From Bursaphelenchus xylophilus (lineage: Eukaryota > Nematoda > Chromadorea > Rhabditida > Aphelenchoididae), in contig CAJFCV020000006.1 in assembly GCA_904066235.2 (NCBI GenBank), forward strand, positions 9,734,001 to 9,798,000: a DNA stretch of 64,000 nucleotides. The letters run 5' to 3'. The notes below the pieces were generated by a model that was given only the letters and a program-made list of their open reading frames with translations, was not told the origin of the DNA and did no database searches. The translations under genes were made by a program, and so were the position numbers. Within the stretch, counting starts at the first letter, position 1, and each line of letters starts with the position of its first letter. This document shows positions 1 through 10,865 of the stretch, piece by piece.

Positions 1-452
1 CCCACATAATGAACAAATTAGAATAATACAAAAAATGTAAGTGGGGGTTTGATTTACTACGTTGGGGATTTGATCTAACTAGGGAAGTGTACAAACGAAC
101 CCTCACCAAATGGCAAGTGTTATACACCATTGGAAAGCCCTTGAAAAATGATGAAAGCTACCATTTTCATTTTTTGCAGAATGCCTCAGGGCAAAAAATT
201 ATAAACGGTTGATTTGTCCCTTAAGTAGCTACCATATCTGCTGTGGGGCAAAATAAATCTTATTTCAAAACGCTAAATGGTACATATTGCTACTAGGTTG
301 GCCTAAGAATCATTATGAAGTTTGGCGCTTGCCAGTAAAACCATTTTACATATGATATTTACTGTTTTTAAATACCCATAACGTGAAAAAACACTTTTCA
401 CTTTTTTTAATCTTGAAAAACATGCAAGTTTGATGATTTTAACCTGGGTCAT
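1..452. other. No gene recognised at left edge
   Basis: I see no exon-like reading frame with splice signals and no repeat arms here. It does not match the sequence left of the second copy of this block (upstream of about 38440), so the left boundary of the duplicated unit lies near 495. Confidence 0.5.
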
Positions 453-490
453 GGGGGGGGGGGGGCTAAACTGGACTGGGGGGGGGGGGG
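453..490 (+). repeat. Two 13-nt poly-G tracts
   Basis: Two uninterrupted runs of thirteen G residues (453-465 and 478-490) are separated by 12 nt. Together they could fold as G-quadruplexes. They sit immediately left of the point where the duplicated unit begins. Confidence 0.85.
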
Positions 491-573
491 CTGTACTACC
501 TTAGACCCGACTTTTGTTTCAATGGGCCGGCCCGGGCTAGGCCGAAGCAAATTTGAAACGAGCCGTGCCGGCT

Positions 574-1097
574 GGCGTCGCGACACTTGCGGGCAACCAC
601 TTTGCGGGCAACCAGTGTGCGGGCAAACTTTTTGCGGGCAACCACTTTGCGGGCCAAATTTGGGGGGTCACATTTGCGGGCAGCACCGGCATTTGCGGGC
701 AGCCTGGGACACTTGCGGGCAACCGACACTTGAGGGTTACAGGGTGGAGGTGGAAATATTACTGCGATATTTTGGAAATTTTCCGACATTTGCGGGCAGC
801 CGACATTTGCGGGCAACAGGAAAAAACAATCACACAGACTGTATAGGAACTTTTGGAACTGTTGCCCGCAAATGTCGGCTGCCCGCAAATGTCGGCAAAT
901 TTCCAACATATCAATTTTTCCACGTCCACCCTGTTACCCTCACAATCAGGTGTCGGTTGCCCGCAAATGTCGGCTGCCCGCAAATCTTCCAGGCTGCCCG
1001 CAAATGCCGGTGCTGGCCGCAAATGTCGGCTGCCCGCTAAGTGGCTGCCCGCAAAAAATTTGCCCGCAAAGTGGTTGCCCGCAAGTGTGCGCCCGCC
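574..1097. mobile_element. Foldback element built from TTTGCGGGCA subrepeats
   Basis: About 524 bp, flanked by a perfect direct repeat TGCCGGCT (566-573 and 1098-1105). The ends are inverted (GGCG.CGC.ACACTTGCGGGCAACC). The left half is a chain of TTTGCGGGCA(A/G) units and the right half is the same chain reversed (TTGCCCGCAAATGTCGG). The equivalent place at about 38500-38520, at 26075 and at 60385 has a single GCCGGC-type sequence and no insert. The 8-bp target duplication suggests a hAT-like element, but no transposase is present. Confidence 0.75.
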
Positions 1098-1134
1098 TGC
1101 CGGCTGACGAGCCAACTCATCTGTGAATTTGCAG

Positions 1135-3628
1135 GAATTGCCCCGTATTCAACAAAGCTTCCGAGACAAGGTACTGCTTCACAGAATGTTTTTTCGATTT
1201 TTTGGGGCATGATTTCGTGAGGATTGCGTGTGCCCCGTATATACCGCATATCCCGTTCAATTTGAACGGAACGAAGCTTCACCCGTACACACCCAACAAC
1301 ACGCGCCAGTTCAACTGCAAGAGCAAGGTGAGCGTGTTTGGAGATAAGATTGTCTTCAAAAACAAGGGAGAGAACGTCTGCAAAGAAATAAATTGGGCTG
1401 TGGATCACGTTTGGAAAGCGTCGGAATGCGCAAAGGACGATAAATACAAGTTGAATTCAAAGAACGTCCTACTTTTTCCATTAGTAAGTCAAAAAGATCG
1501 CGTCCCGTCTTTTCGGGTCAGGGAGAGATCGGGTCAACGACATTCCGGGTTAACGATACCGTTTAGTGTTTCCGCTTCGGGACTAGGAAAACAGAATTTT
1601 TTGAAGAAGATTCAGATCGATCCTCCACAAATAATCTTGTTTTTGTTTTCTTCTCCCGAAGCGAACACGTTTTAAAATTTTGTTCAATTTTCACAAAAAT
1701 TCTTTTTTCCAGTCCCGAAACGAAAAAATTAAACGATACACAGCATTCCGAGGTTTTTTGCCGCCACCGATCGGTGCCGATTTTCGCTCAAAATGACAAC
1801 AGGGCTGCGCGCCTCGGCTGATAACTAGCTAGCCCAAAAATGAAAAAGAGTAAAAATTGATTCCCAGATAGAGTGAAAAAAGACCTATCCAATGATATAA
1901 ATAGGTCCTATTGACTTTCTCCCCACAACGATCTTTTTCGCCTACAAAATTACAAATTTTTTTTGTTTATTCATGGATAAATGCACTTTATGAGGGCATA
2001 ATTTAAAAAAAATGGTACCACTCGATAGCAAATAGCCTCTTCTATGACATATCCAAAAATAAGGGAAATTCTGGCCCTTAGGGCACTAAAAAATCCAAAA
2101 AATAGCGTATTTTACGTGTTTTTGCATATTTTTCGGGATTTTTTGCACCGAATGCACAAAAATGAAAAATCGGCTGTTATAGCGTTGTAGTGCACACTCG
2201 ATTACATATACCTGCCAAATTTCACATTTTCATCTTTACTCCACTTTGTGTTCTGAGCCGGTTTAGGTGTTAAGGCAACATCGCTGCGTAGGGCAATGCC
2301 GGATGCCGATTTTAAAAAAATTTTCTGTCTTTTCAGTCGTATTGACTTTGAACGTCATGTATATAACGTAAATTTAAGTAAAATCGCATATGTGCAACGT
2401 GTTACGGGACGTCGCTGCATCCGGGTTCCATACCTGTTTCTAGCCAAATAAACGTCGGAGCATATTCTGGCAGGTCCGTTGTCACCTAAATACTAGTCCC
2501 GAAACAAAAATTCCCTTATTTTCGTCATGTTGAAATCAAACACGTTGGTGTCATTACGTGAATTTATGAAAGGGCATTGTGTCATCTGGAGCAAAAATCA
2601 GTATCTAATATTGATATGAGCGTAATATGTCTCAAAAATGAAAAACAAATTTTAAAATCGGCATCCGGCATTACCCTATGCAGCGATGTTGCCTTAACAC
2701 CTAAACCGGCTCAGAACACAAAGTGGAGTAAAGATGAAAATGTGAAATTTGGCAGGTATATGTAATCGAGTGTGCACTACAACGCTATAACAGCCGATTT
2801 TTCATTTTTGTGCATTCGGTGCAAAAAATCCCGAAAAATATGCAAAAACACGTAAAATACGCTATTTTTTGGATTTTTTAGTGCCCTAAGGGCCAGAATT
2901 TCCCTTATTTTTGGATATGTCATAGAAGAGGCTATTTGCTATCGAGTGGTACCATTTTTTTTAAATTATGCCCTCATAAAGTGCATTTATCCATGAATAA
3001 ACAAAAAAAATTTGTAATTTTGTAGGCGAAAAAGATCGTTGTGGGGAGAAAGTCAATAGGACCTATTTATATCATTGGATAGGTCTTTTTTCACTCTATC
3101 TGGAAATCAATTTTTACTCTTTTTCATTTTTGGGCTAGCTAGTTATCAGCCGAGGCGCGCAGCCCTGTTGTCATTTTGAGCGAAAATCGGCACCGATCGG
3201 TGGCGGCAAAAAACCTCGGAATGCTGTGCGATATCGTATCGTCAACGCGAAATGTCGTTGACCCGACCTGTCCCTGACCCGAGACGCCGTAGCGCCAAAA
3301 AATTGTTTTTGTTTTATATTTGTAATCTAATTCTTGTTTTCAGGACTACATCCTTATTAAATTTTCGGTGGAAGGATGTAATCCACCTGGTCCTGAGGTA
3401 GCCGATTATTTGAACAACACCTACGTCAAGTACCTGTACAATCCGAACGAAAGATCGTGGGTCCTCGCTTTCTGTGAATTATATTTTTTTAGAGATTCTG
3501 AGGATGTGACGATTGCGCAAGATGAATCCCCGAATTGGGCGCTGATAGGAGGAGGCATTGGCGGGGCGCTGGTGTTCCTCTTACTGCTGATAGGGCTGGC
3601 CATTTTTCTCATTCGGCGATACAAATAG
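1135..3628 (+). CDS. Membrane glycoprotein family, copy 1 (3' exons only)
   Basis: Two exons are visible: 1135-1483 (acceptor gaatttgcag, donor gtaagt) and 3344-3628 (acceptor gttttcag, stop TAG 3626-3628). They join in phase 0. The first encodes a cysteine-rich ectodomain segment with conserved FKLNGTKL-like (here FNLNGTKL), DKIVFKN and EINWAVDHVWKASEC stretches. The second encodes an NNTYVKYLYNP stretch, a hydrophobic membrane helix (WALIGGG then leucine-rich) and a short RRYK tail, so the C terminus is probably cytoplasmic. Upstream exons seen in copy 3 (35991-37075) are not visible here and may lie left of the window. The intron hosts a 1.5-kb foldback element. I do not recognise the family; four copies occur in this window. 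Confidence 0.6.
1739..3228. mobile_element. CAC-ended foldback element, 5-bp target duplication
   Basis: A 1490-bp element that is nearly one long inverted repeat with a short loop near 2400-2500. It begins CACAGCATTCCGAGG and ends with the reverse complement. It is flanked on both sides by CGATA (1734-1738 and 3229-3233). The homologous intron at 25300-25330 (read on the minus strand) carries the uninterrupted site AAACGATATCGTATCG, so the 5-bp duplication and the insertion are directly visible. CAC termini with a 5-bp duplication are features of the Transib superfamily. That assignment is inference, as no transposase is present. Confidence 0.8.
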
Positions 3629-3769
3629 CCGTGTTAAATCTTCTTAATATTTGATTTTTTAACCAATTTCTCAGTATTTTTTAAGCAAAATTTGCAACTT
3701 TTTGTCATCATTTTTTAAGGTTTCCAATGCAATTTTTACCAATAAATATTCAGAACATGCAAAGGCTGT

Positions 3770-3945
3770 TTGACCTTTTTCCTTCAAATCGCACTTATTT
3801 TCAGCCACAATCATTGGAACGAGAATACTAGTAGAAATCCATCGCCACTTCGGACGTTGTGCTCTCTCATGGCTGCAAATCCGTCTTGACCGGCCGTATC
3901 CAACACCTCCAACTTCCACATATTTTCGTCGACATAACATTGTTT
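3770..3945 (-). pseudogene. Ras-family small GTPase remnant
   Basis: On the minus strand from about 3939 the frame reads [16 protein letters not shown] then FAAMRE and [10 protein letters not shown]. This is the switch II/G3 region of Ras-like GTPases (DTAGQ...AMRE...GDGFLLVF). A stop follows at 3813-3811. About 20 residues that should lie between G3 and G4 are missing, and the G4 motif appears in another frame as [11 protein letters not shown]. No G1 P-loop exon is visible. It lies just downstream of the glycoprotein gene on the opposite strand and recurs at 40780-40940. It is a decayed gene fragment. Confidence 0.7.
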
Positions 3946-3959
3946 TGCTTATCAGTCTG

Positions 3960-5390
3960 TCGGAAAAATAATGACGGATGGTCGCATCAAAATGTCTCGC
4001 CTCGAAATTTATTTATTTTTTTACTTGATGTAGAGATTTTCTGTAATTTGTCTCTGTCTTAAAGCAGAAATTATTTGATTTTCTCAAAGAAGTATGTTTG
4101 ATTGAAGTTACGTAAGTAAGAGCAGAAAAATTGCAAAATTGATAATATATTTGAGCCTTATGCGGTATGTTTATTCGATGTATTCTGTATAAATTTTCTC
4201 TGTAATTCATCAATAGCGAATTTAAGATTGTTTTAAGTACGTTTATTACAACCATTTTTTTATCTATATTGTTTCGTTTGCTTGCCCTGCGGGCTGTAAG
4301 AGTACGGGAACAAAGTGGGCGATTGTGGGCACGTGTAATACGTCCTAGAAGCCATTTTTAAAGTTTCAGACAAAATAATTGTCTACGACACATGTTTTGC
4401 CATTATAAGTGCTTACAACTAAGGCGCCTGAAACGCGGACCCCAAATTGGTCAAAAAAATGGTTGCGCTATCTTTATCGTTTTATGCTATGGGCTGAAAT
4501 TTACTTTTTCTGATAGAGCTCTGGTCGGTTTTTATACACTGAAATTGATTTTGCCTCATTATGACAATTAGGCTTTTTACAGCTCGCAAAAGTTGACGTA
4601 AAAACGGGCCCTTTTGTATATATTGTACTTTGGGGGAGATTGGTCGAGAGATATCCGGGGTTTCTGCGGGTTTTCCAGGAGCTGACAGGGCTATTTAAAA
4701 GTTTACAAAAAATGTAACAAAACGCCAGCCGATTTGCAAGCAAACCTTGAAGTTTTCAGAATTTTTTTTTTGGCAGCCTGCGCCCTAGGATAGAGAATGA
4801 CTACAAAGATGTAAAACGGGGTTTTCAGATCATAAATATCGTTCACTGTCAATTTTTTACAAACTGCCAAAACGTTTCAAGTTCCGAATGACCGTGCCTT
4901 GAGCTTTTACACTATAACGATTGGCTAAGTATACGCTCTATAATCACGGAATTTTGGAGCAACATGAGCTATAACTGGCGTTGAGGTCCTCAAAAACACA
5001 AAAATCCAAAATTTTGGGGCTTCTTTCTGTTTCCGCCACCAGCGCCGCCAGACCGGCCGCCAACCATGATTCCGTAGGCTGATACAAAGTCAACGGCACG
5101 TACTTTATGTGCAATAAATTTGAAGAACGTCAGTGACCATTAGCAGAAATAATGGAAGAATTAATATCCCATTCATCATCCGGAAAAAAATCTTCTCACG
5201 TCAAAATCTTTACAAAATCAGGACAGTATCGAAGACTTGTCAATGATTTTTAAGGCATTATGTTTTTGATACCATATCTGCGGGATTTTGGTCATGACAG
5301 AAGCTGTTACAACCAACGGTACAAATAAAATTGCACCTAGCAGTGTAGTTATTTGTTGTACAGATTAGGAGAACCGTCACACGTCAAAAT
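3960..5390. other. No gene recognised; conserved in the second unit
   Basis: About 1.4 kb that is nearly identical at 40950-42388. Open frames of 60-80 codons occur on the minus strand, but I see no splice structure, known motif or inverted repeat that supports a gene. Confidence 0.4.
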
Positions 5391-5394
5391 ATTA

Positions 5395-6211
5395 GGTTGG
5401 GGAATAAGTCCGCAACGATTTCTTTATTGCTTCGTCCTGCAACGATTGTTTTTTGTTTGGAAAAGTTTATATATGCATTCGAAAGAGTTCTGTCTCCTCT
5501 ACAAAACTGTGTTTTTAATTTTTTTTGAAGATTTAATTTTTAATTATTTTTTGGGCTTAAAAGTGAACCATCTAGGAGGCAAAAATTTGCGTTTTCGACA
5601 CCTGCTTTTTTCGCCGAGCAGCACGTGGACGCAAACGGCGGTCTTTGTGTCGAATCATCATTGGGGATGAAAATGGTGTCTGTACGTCAATATAATGCAA
5701 AATGTTGACTGTTTCCTGGAGTGGGTGACCCCAGGGGACAGTCAAGCAAGATCCCCACCCAAAAAGGCCATGATCTGCATTTGGGGGGACTGGGAAGGCA
5801 TGGTGCATTGGGACATGCCTCAAAAGAACGCCACTGTCAACAAGGAGCTCTATGATGCCCAACTACACCTCGAAAATGGGGCTATTCGACTGAAATCAAG
5901 GCCAAGTCATCTTGCTCCACGAGTCATCTTGCTCTCATGTTGCACAAGTCGTCAAAACCGCACTCCATGAGTTCGAATGGGAGGTTATTTAGCATCCACC
6001 ATACTCTCGGACCTTGCGCCAACCGATTACCACCTTTTCCGCTTTCTGTCAAACCAAATCCGAGGTGAAAAATTCGATGGCGAAGAGGACCTCAAAAACT
6101 TTTTAAGCCCCAAAAATTATAAAAAATTTAATTTTCAAAAAAAACTAAAAACACAGTTTTGTAGAGGAGAAAAAACTGTATCAAATAATATATATAACCT
6201 TTGCCAAACAA
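5395..6211 (+). mobile_element. Decayed mariner element (right end lost)
   Basis: The left terminus GGTTGGGGAATAAGTCCG follows a TA dinucleotide (5393-5394). The interior carries fragments of a mariner transposase in several frames, with GDWEGMVHWDMPQKNATVN-like and SDLAPTDYHLFRFL sequences, the latter being the mariner D..P.DYHLF signature. Frameshifts and stops separate the fragments, so it is inactive. The right terminus seen in the second copy (43248-43264) is missing here. Homology between the two units stops at about 6215. Confidence 0.85.
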
Positions 6212-6388
6212 CAAACAATTTCAAAACACTTTTATTTACACGCCGTTTGGGAGAGGGATGAGGATTTATTTGGGGTTTTAGGACATTGTAACTCGTACTT
6301 TTCATTGTTCCGTTGATTTTTCAGAAAACTGTTATTCAGAGTTTTCATCAACATCTACGGCCTTCTAAAGCATAATATACTTTCCGTG

Positions 6389-7694
6389 ATGAGCTTATAC
6401 CATTCTCCAGCAATTTTTTCAACCTCATCTGAAGCCGTGGATAATATAAAAAGGCTGGAGAATTGGACTCCAATCACTCTCAACTCAATCGTAAAACAAG
6501 GTCAGTGGTTGTGCAATAAGTTTATGATCTAAAATACGCTCGAGTTTCTTTTGAATATTTTTGCAGGCTCTCCAAGAAGGATTCGAGTTTATGCTGACGG
6601 AGTTTTTGATCTATTTCATGTTGGACACGCCAAACAGTTCCAACAGATCAAAGAGCTGTTGCCGGACTGTTATCTTGTGGTTGGAGGTGGGTTTCGAAAT
6701 TTTGAAGTCATAATAATAGTTTTTTTAGATTTTTTTAGTCTTTTTTATTTGCACTGTGCAGTTTTTCAAAAGATTTTTTTTTAATATTTTGCACCGTGCA
6801 AATTTTTTTCAAGCTCTGCACTGTGCAATGGACAACAAAAAAAATTTGCAGAGTAAAAAAAATGTTAATTTTTAGGCAATATAAATAAACGAAAATTGTA
6901 TTTCGCACTGTGCAAAATGATTCCCAACCTCTCTGCACTGTGCAATGGAGATTTCTAAAATCTCGCACAGTGCGCCCAAAATTTGTTTGCCGCTGCACCG
7001 AAAAGAAAATTTTTCTGAAAGGAAAACGCGTCGCAACTCTGTCCTTCCGCACAGTGCAGTCAAACCTTTTCTTTGCACTGTGCAAAAAACAAAATTTCTG
7101 TTTTCTGCACCGTGCAGCCATAAAAAAAGACATCGCACTGTGCAAAAGTAAAATTTGCCATCGATAAAAAAATATAGTCAAAAAAAAAAATTTCAGTTGT
7201 ATCTGACGCTGATACACTTCATTACAAAGGAGGGAATACTGTAATTTCCGAGGCGGAACGGGCTGAAATGGTGAGCCATTGCCGATACGTGGACGAGGTC
7301 TACATTGACCCTCCATTCTACCCCACATTGGAGTTTGTGGACGAAATAAAGGTTAGTTTACATTGTTTTTGACATCAACTTGTCCAAAATTGGCATCAAT
7401 TTATATTGTCCATGAGATCAAAAAATTTTTGTTTTAATTTATAAATCAATGTAAATTAAATATTTTCAGTGTGATCTAGTGGCTCATGATGACATTCCAT
7501 ACGCTATTAACGATAACATCGACGATTGTTATTTGCCATTTAAGAAATCTGACCGATTTTTGGCCACGGCTCGAACTCCTTGCATTTCCACGACCAGCAT
7601 TGTTCAAAAGATCCTTGATTCCACAGAGATGTACCAGAAACGACAAGAAATTAGGCTTCTCAAAGAGCACCGACAATTTGAAAATCAGGGATAA
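6389..7694 (+). CDS. CTP:phosphocholine cytidylyltransferase-like, short form
   Basis: Four exons splice cleanly: 6389-6500, 6567-6686, 7197-7351 and 7470-7694, giving about 203 aa. The cytidylyltransferase fold is clear: [11 protein letters not shown] with the HxGH CTP-binding motif (residues 55-58), then [11 protein letters not shown] and VAHDDIPY. This family makes CDP-choline in the Kennedy pathway of phosphatidylcholine synthesis. Two features are odd. The usual RTEGIST signature reads RTPCIST (residues 164-170), losing the conserved E and G. The protein also stops soon after, without the amphipathic membrane-binding helix and phosphorylated tail of full-length CCT. It may be a degenerate paralogue. 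The start was chosen because ATG 6389 leads the first spliceable exon. Introns 2 and the 3' flank are packed with GCAC-N-GTGC motifs. Unit 2 lacks this gene. Confidence 0.8.
6751..7144. promoter_or_regulatory. GCAC-N-GTGC motif cluster (10 sites)
   Basis: Ten sites in the second intron of the CCT-like gene, starting at 6751, 6791, 6818, 6905, 6935, 6965, 7049, 7075, 7107 and 7135. The middle base varies (T, A or C) while both half-sites stay intact. Sites 6905, 6935 and 6965 are exactly 30 bp apart, and 7075, 7107 and 7135 are 32 and 28 bp apart. The function is unknown; a dimeric DNA-binding protein or a structural repeat are possible. Confidence 0.75.
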
Positions 7695-7715
7695 ATTTTT
7701 ATTTTTTATTTTTTT

Positions 7716-8075
7716 GCACAGTGCAAAAAAAAATCTTTGATTTTTCGCACAGTGCAAAGCGAAAGGTGTAGAAAAGATGACTTGGGACAAGTTACTTGAA
7801 GATTTTTATTCAATAAACTGTATAAACAAGCGAAAATCTTAGTTGAAGAATATTTACTAACTCTGAAGCTAACCGCACAGTGCAGAAAAATGAAAGCCAA
7901 TATCTGCACGGTGCGGAAAATTTCAGTCTTAATTTCATACCATGCGCTTTAGAAAAGCATTGATTTGCACATAAACGTGATGCAATGCATTATACTGCTG
8001 TGCAAAATCGAGGAATCTAAACGGAAATTCATTGCACGGTGCGGAAAATTAGAATCTATTTTTTTGCACAGTGCA
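7716..8075. promoter_or_regulatory. GCAC-N-GTGC motif pairs
   Basis: Three pairs downstream of the CCT-like gene: 7716/7747 (31 bp), 7875/7906 (31 bp) and 8034/8066 (32 bp). The pairs themselves recur at about 159 bp intervals. Flanks are T-rich before and A-rich after, giving an extended TTTTCTGCAC-N-GTGCAGAAAA type palindrome. Confidence 0.75.
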
Positions 8076-8079
8076 GTGG

Positions 8080-8451
8080 ATAAAAAACACCATTTTTTGT
8101 TTTCTGCTTAGAGTAATCGAAAAAACATTCTTAACATATCAATTTCGATGTAAAAGGAGTCTTTTGGCCACCATTGCAGAAGCTGATTTGACACCGAAAT
8201 TTTCAAAACTTTATTTCTTTTTCGCAAGATAAAAATTTTTGAACATTATTTAACAAGTTAATCAAAGACAAGTCAAAAGCCACACCCTCAACTTCCCGGG
8301 CTCTTTTTTAGTCATGGCTTCAAATTATCTATTACTTTTTTCCGATTTCTTATCAAAAAAGAGCCATTTTCCCCAAATTTTACACATTTACTCCTGAAAA
8401 CTTCTTTGTAACTACAATTTCTTCGATGGTAAAGACTTTTAACAGCCCAAA
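8080..8451. other. Intergenic, no gene seen
   Basis: AT-rich spacer between the CCT-like and PGAP2-like genes. I see no coding potential or repeat arms beyond the motif pair ending at 8075. Confidence 0.4.
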
Positions 8452-10865
8452 ATGTGTCTGGTTCCAGCCGGATTTTGCGGGTTCAGCATTCGGGATGACC
8501 GGAGTGCAAAGGTTTATCGTCGTTACAATCTACTGCCATATTGTCTATGTTTCAGTCTAAATCTTCATGTTCATGTAAGTTTTGGGTTTATTCTTACTTC
8601 ATACTAACTTTATGGAATACCATTTTATGGCGTATTTTACAAATCTTCAAAAGAAATTTGATTTTTTTATTGATTTTTTAATTTTTTATTCCTAAAATAC
8701 GACCAGGCCATTGCAAAATTTTTCTTTGCAAAAATTTTACTTCATAGATTCTAAGTTTTAAATTTTGCGACTGCACAGTGCAATTTGTTTTTTTTTTTTG
8801 TTTTCTGTACTAACCTTTACACTACCGTTAAAGGCCGAATTCTCAAAACCGGATGCTCGGATTTTTTTTAAATCTTGCAAGTAGCATTTCCATTGGTCAT
8901 ATTTTGATCCTTAAAAATTTTAGCTCAAACTCTCCAACAAGTGCAGAGATATTTCACAATATTTGCGGATATTGAAAATAATGAAATAGGGCTAATTTTT
9001 GGGCTGTATCTTGGCGAGGTTTGCATGGAAACATTTGAATTTTTGTGTCAGCACTATACTCCGCAATTAGAATGAGACTAGTAAACTTTTTTAGAAAAAA
9101 GTCCAAAAAAAATTTTTTTTTTTTTTTGGATTTTTTGGCCTAAAATCCCGAAGATTTCTGTAAACGTAAGCAAAAAAATTCAAATATGATTTAGAAACTT
9201 CTACAGGGTGGGCCACTCGAAACGGGTAAGTTTTTTCTTTGGATTTCTCCGCGGAGACTCCGCCGATTTTCCCGAAATTTAGATTTTTGTGTAGCTGAGA
9301 CCCGCCATTTTTAACCGGTTGAATTTGAAAAAAATATATTTTGAATTGACCTTTCTATGCCTTCCCAAAGTTTTGAAGAATTATTTTCGAGCCGAAACCG
9401 CTAAAACTTTGAAAACTTTTGGAATGATTTTCAATTGACTTTCCCGGACTTGGAAAATTTTTGGCTTTTTTTGGGGGAAATCGCGGAGTAAAAAGTTGCT
9501 AGTGCTCGCCTTAAACTTGTTTAAAGCAAGTTGAAAGCCACAAGAGGGTTGTTTGTATTACCATTAGGGCACGAACATTCAAAAAAAAAAAGGTTTCAAA
9601 AAGATTGCAAAAGTCCACACAATTGGCAACGAGCCCCAGCTCCAAGTCATCATTGAAGCTTGGAGCCCAGCCCGATTAAAGATAGACGATGTTCACGATC
9701 TGCAATTCGAGCTGTTCACGACTCTCATGACTCTCAAAGCTCCTACAAGTTTGTGCTGCGAGAGGAAATGGGCATTTCGGACTCAGATAGAAATATTAAT
9801 AATCAGGTCGTTAAATAAAATTGTTTTTACGACAAATATTTTATGGTTATCTGAGGTAAAACTTAGAAAATTTCACCCAAAAACTCGAAAAAATGACCAA
9901 GTTTTCGAAATCATTCCAAAAATTTTCCAAGTTTTAGCGGTTTCGGCCCGAAAATAATTCTTCGAAACTTTGGGAAGGCATAGAAAGGTCAATTCAAAAT
10001 ATATTTTTTTAAAATTCAACCGGTTAAAAATGGCGGGTCTCAGCTGCAGAAAAATCTAAATTTCGGGAAAATCGGCGGAGTCTCCGCGGAGAAATCCAAA
10101 GAAAAAACTTACCCGTTTCGAGTGGCCCACCCTGTACTCTAAATTTGAGTCAAATTTTATCAAATTCCGATGGGTTTTGCTTTGAAAATTTTTCGAATTT
10201 TTTGCACTGTGCGGAAGAAAAGAATGAAAAAGACTGCACAGTGCAGTAGAAAATTTTTTTATCTCCCAAACAAAGTCAAAGAGATCCAAAAACGAGCCAT
10301 TTATATAATCACAACCCTTCAAGATCAATTTCTACCTTGATTTTGCAGTTCATTTCTTACCGTACATTCCAGAGCGCTGCGTTTTATATGGCCATATCCG
10401 ATATAATCACCTATTCTTATGTCTTATGCCGGCTTTGGCGGAAGTTTGAAGCCGAATATTTTTGGTATATCGAATATGCGACCACAATGTCTCTACTGTT
10501 CGCCACGATCATGGTCGTGATTGGAAATCGCCTCAGAAGACGGGGATTTTATCAACTCTACCTTCAAGTTCATGTAAGTCAATATAAAAAAGTGTTCAAA
10601 ATAAAATTTACATATCGTATTTTAGAAGGTCCTGCTTTATGGAATGCTAATCACAGTTTTTGCTCGCTACATTTCAATGTGGATGTTTTTGCGGGAGACC
10701 GATGATCTTATAGGCGCCTATTTCTTTACTGTCTTCAAAATGATTGAATTATTTCTTATCACGTGCGCATTCTGGTACGCAAATAGTCGACGAGGGACGA
10801 TCATTCACGATTATTGTTATGTTTGCGAAAAGAAGCCGAACAATGACAGAATGATTATTGTTTGA
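8452..10865 (+). CDS. PGAP2/Frag1-like multi-pass membrane protein
   Basis: Three exons are supported: 8452-8574 (ATG 8452, donor gtaagt), 10349-10573 and 10626-10865 (stop TGA 10863-10865), all in phase 0. They encode about 195 aa with four or more hydrophobic segments. The first exon has GFCGFSIRDDRSAKVYRRYN, the middle exon ISYRTFQSAAFYMAIS and the last exon GAYFFTVFKMIELFLITCAFWYAN. This layout fits the Frag1/DRAM/Sfk1 superfamily, and PGAP2, which acts in GPI-anchor remodelling in the Golgi, is the closest match I can name. An exon for the central loop may be missing from my model inside the 1.8-kb first intron, which also hosts a 931-bp foldback element. Unit 2 lacks this gene. The family assignment is moderate and the exon calls are better supported. 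Confidence 0.55.
8773..8782. promoter_or_regulatory. Single GCACAGTGC motif
   Basis: One isolated copy of the GCAC-N-GTGC palindrome in the first intron of the PGAP2-like gene, without a partner at 30 bp. Confidence 0.6.
9204..10134. mobile_element. TA-flanked foldback element, Tc1/mariner-type
   Basis: About 931 bp flanked by TA on each side. The ends are CAGGGTGGGCCACTCGAAAC and its reverse complement, and the inverted arms run about 280 bp (to about 9480 and from about 9856). The loop (about 9480-9856) is unique and has a short open stretch, but no transposase motif is seen. It sits inside the first intron of the PGAP2-like gene. Confidence 0.8.
10204..10245. promoter_or_regulatory. GCAC-N-GTGC motif pair
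   Basis: Sites at 10204 and 10236, 32 bp apart, lie just upstream of the second exon of the PGAP2-like gene. The sequence between them is the typical GGAAGAAAAGAA-type purine stretch seen between other pairs. Confidence 0.7.

Noticed and set aside
496..1115. Several open frames rich in CGQ, ARK and PANV repeats on both strands
   Set aside because: They are translations of the TTTGCGGGCA decamer array of a foldback element, and open frames on both strands follow from the repeat, not from coding.
5572..5862. Minus-strand frame over the mariner remnant (also 42569-42859)
   Set aside because: It is antisense to clear mariner transposase fragments.
6751..7144. Regularly spaced palindromes resembling a CRISPR array
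   Set aside because: The organism is a nematode, the repeated part is only 9-11 bp, spacing varies by a few bases, and no cas genes exist. The pattern fits paired protein-binding sites better.
6735..7328. 197-codon minus-strand frame across the CCT-like gene
   Set aside because: It runs antisense through two coding exons and the motif-rich intron. The sense strand has the recognisable HxGH domain and splice sites.
9727..9957. Open frame inside the first PGAP2-like intron as a possible missing exon
   Set aside because: It extends into the inverted arm of the 9204-10134 element and has no membrane-segment character. I could not link it to flanking exons.
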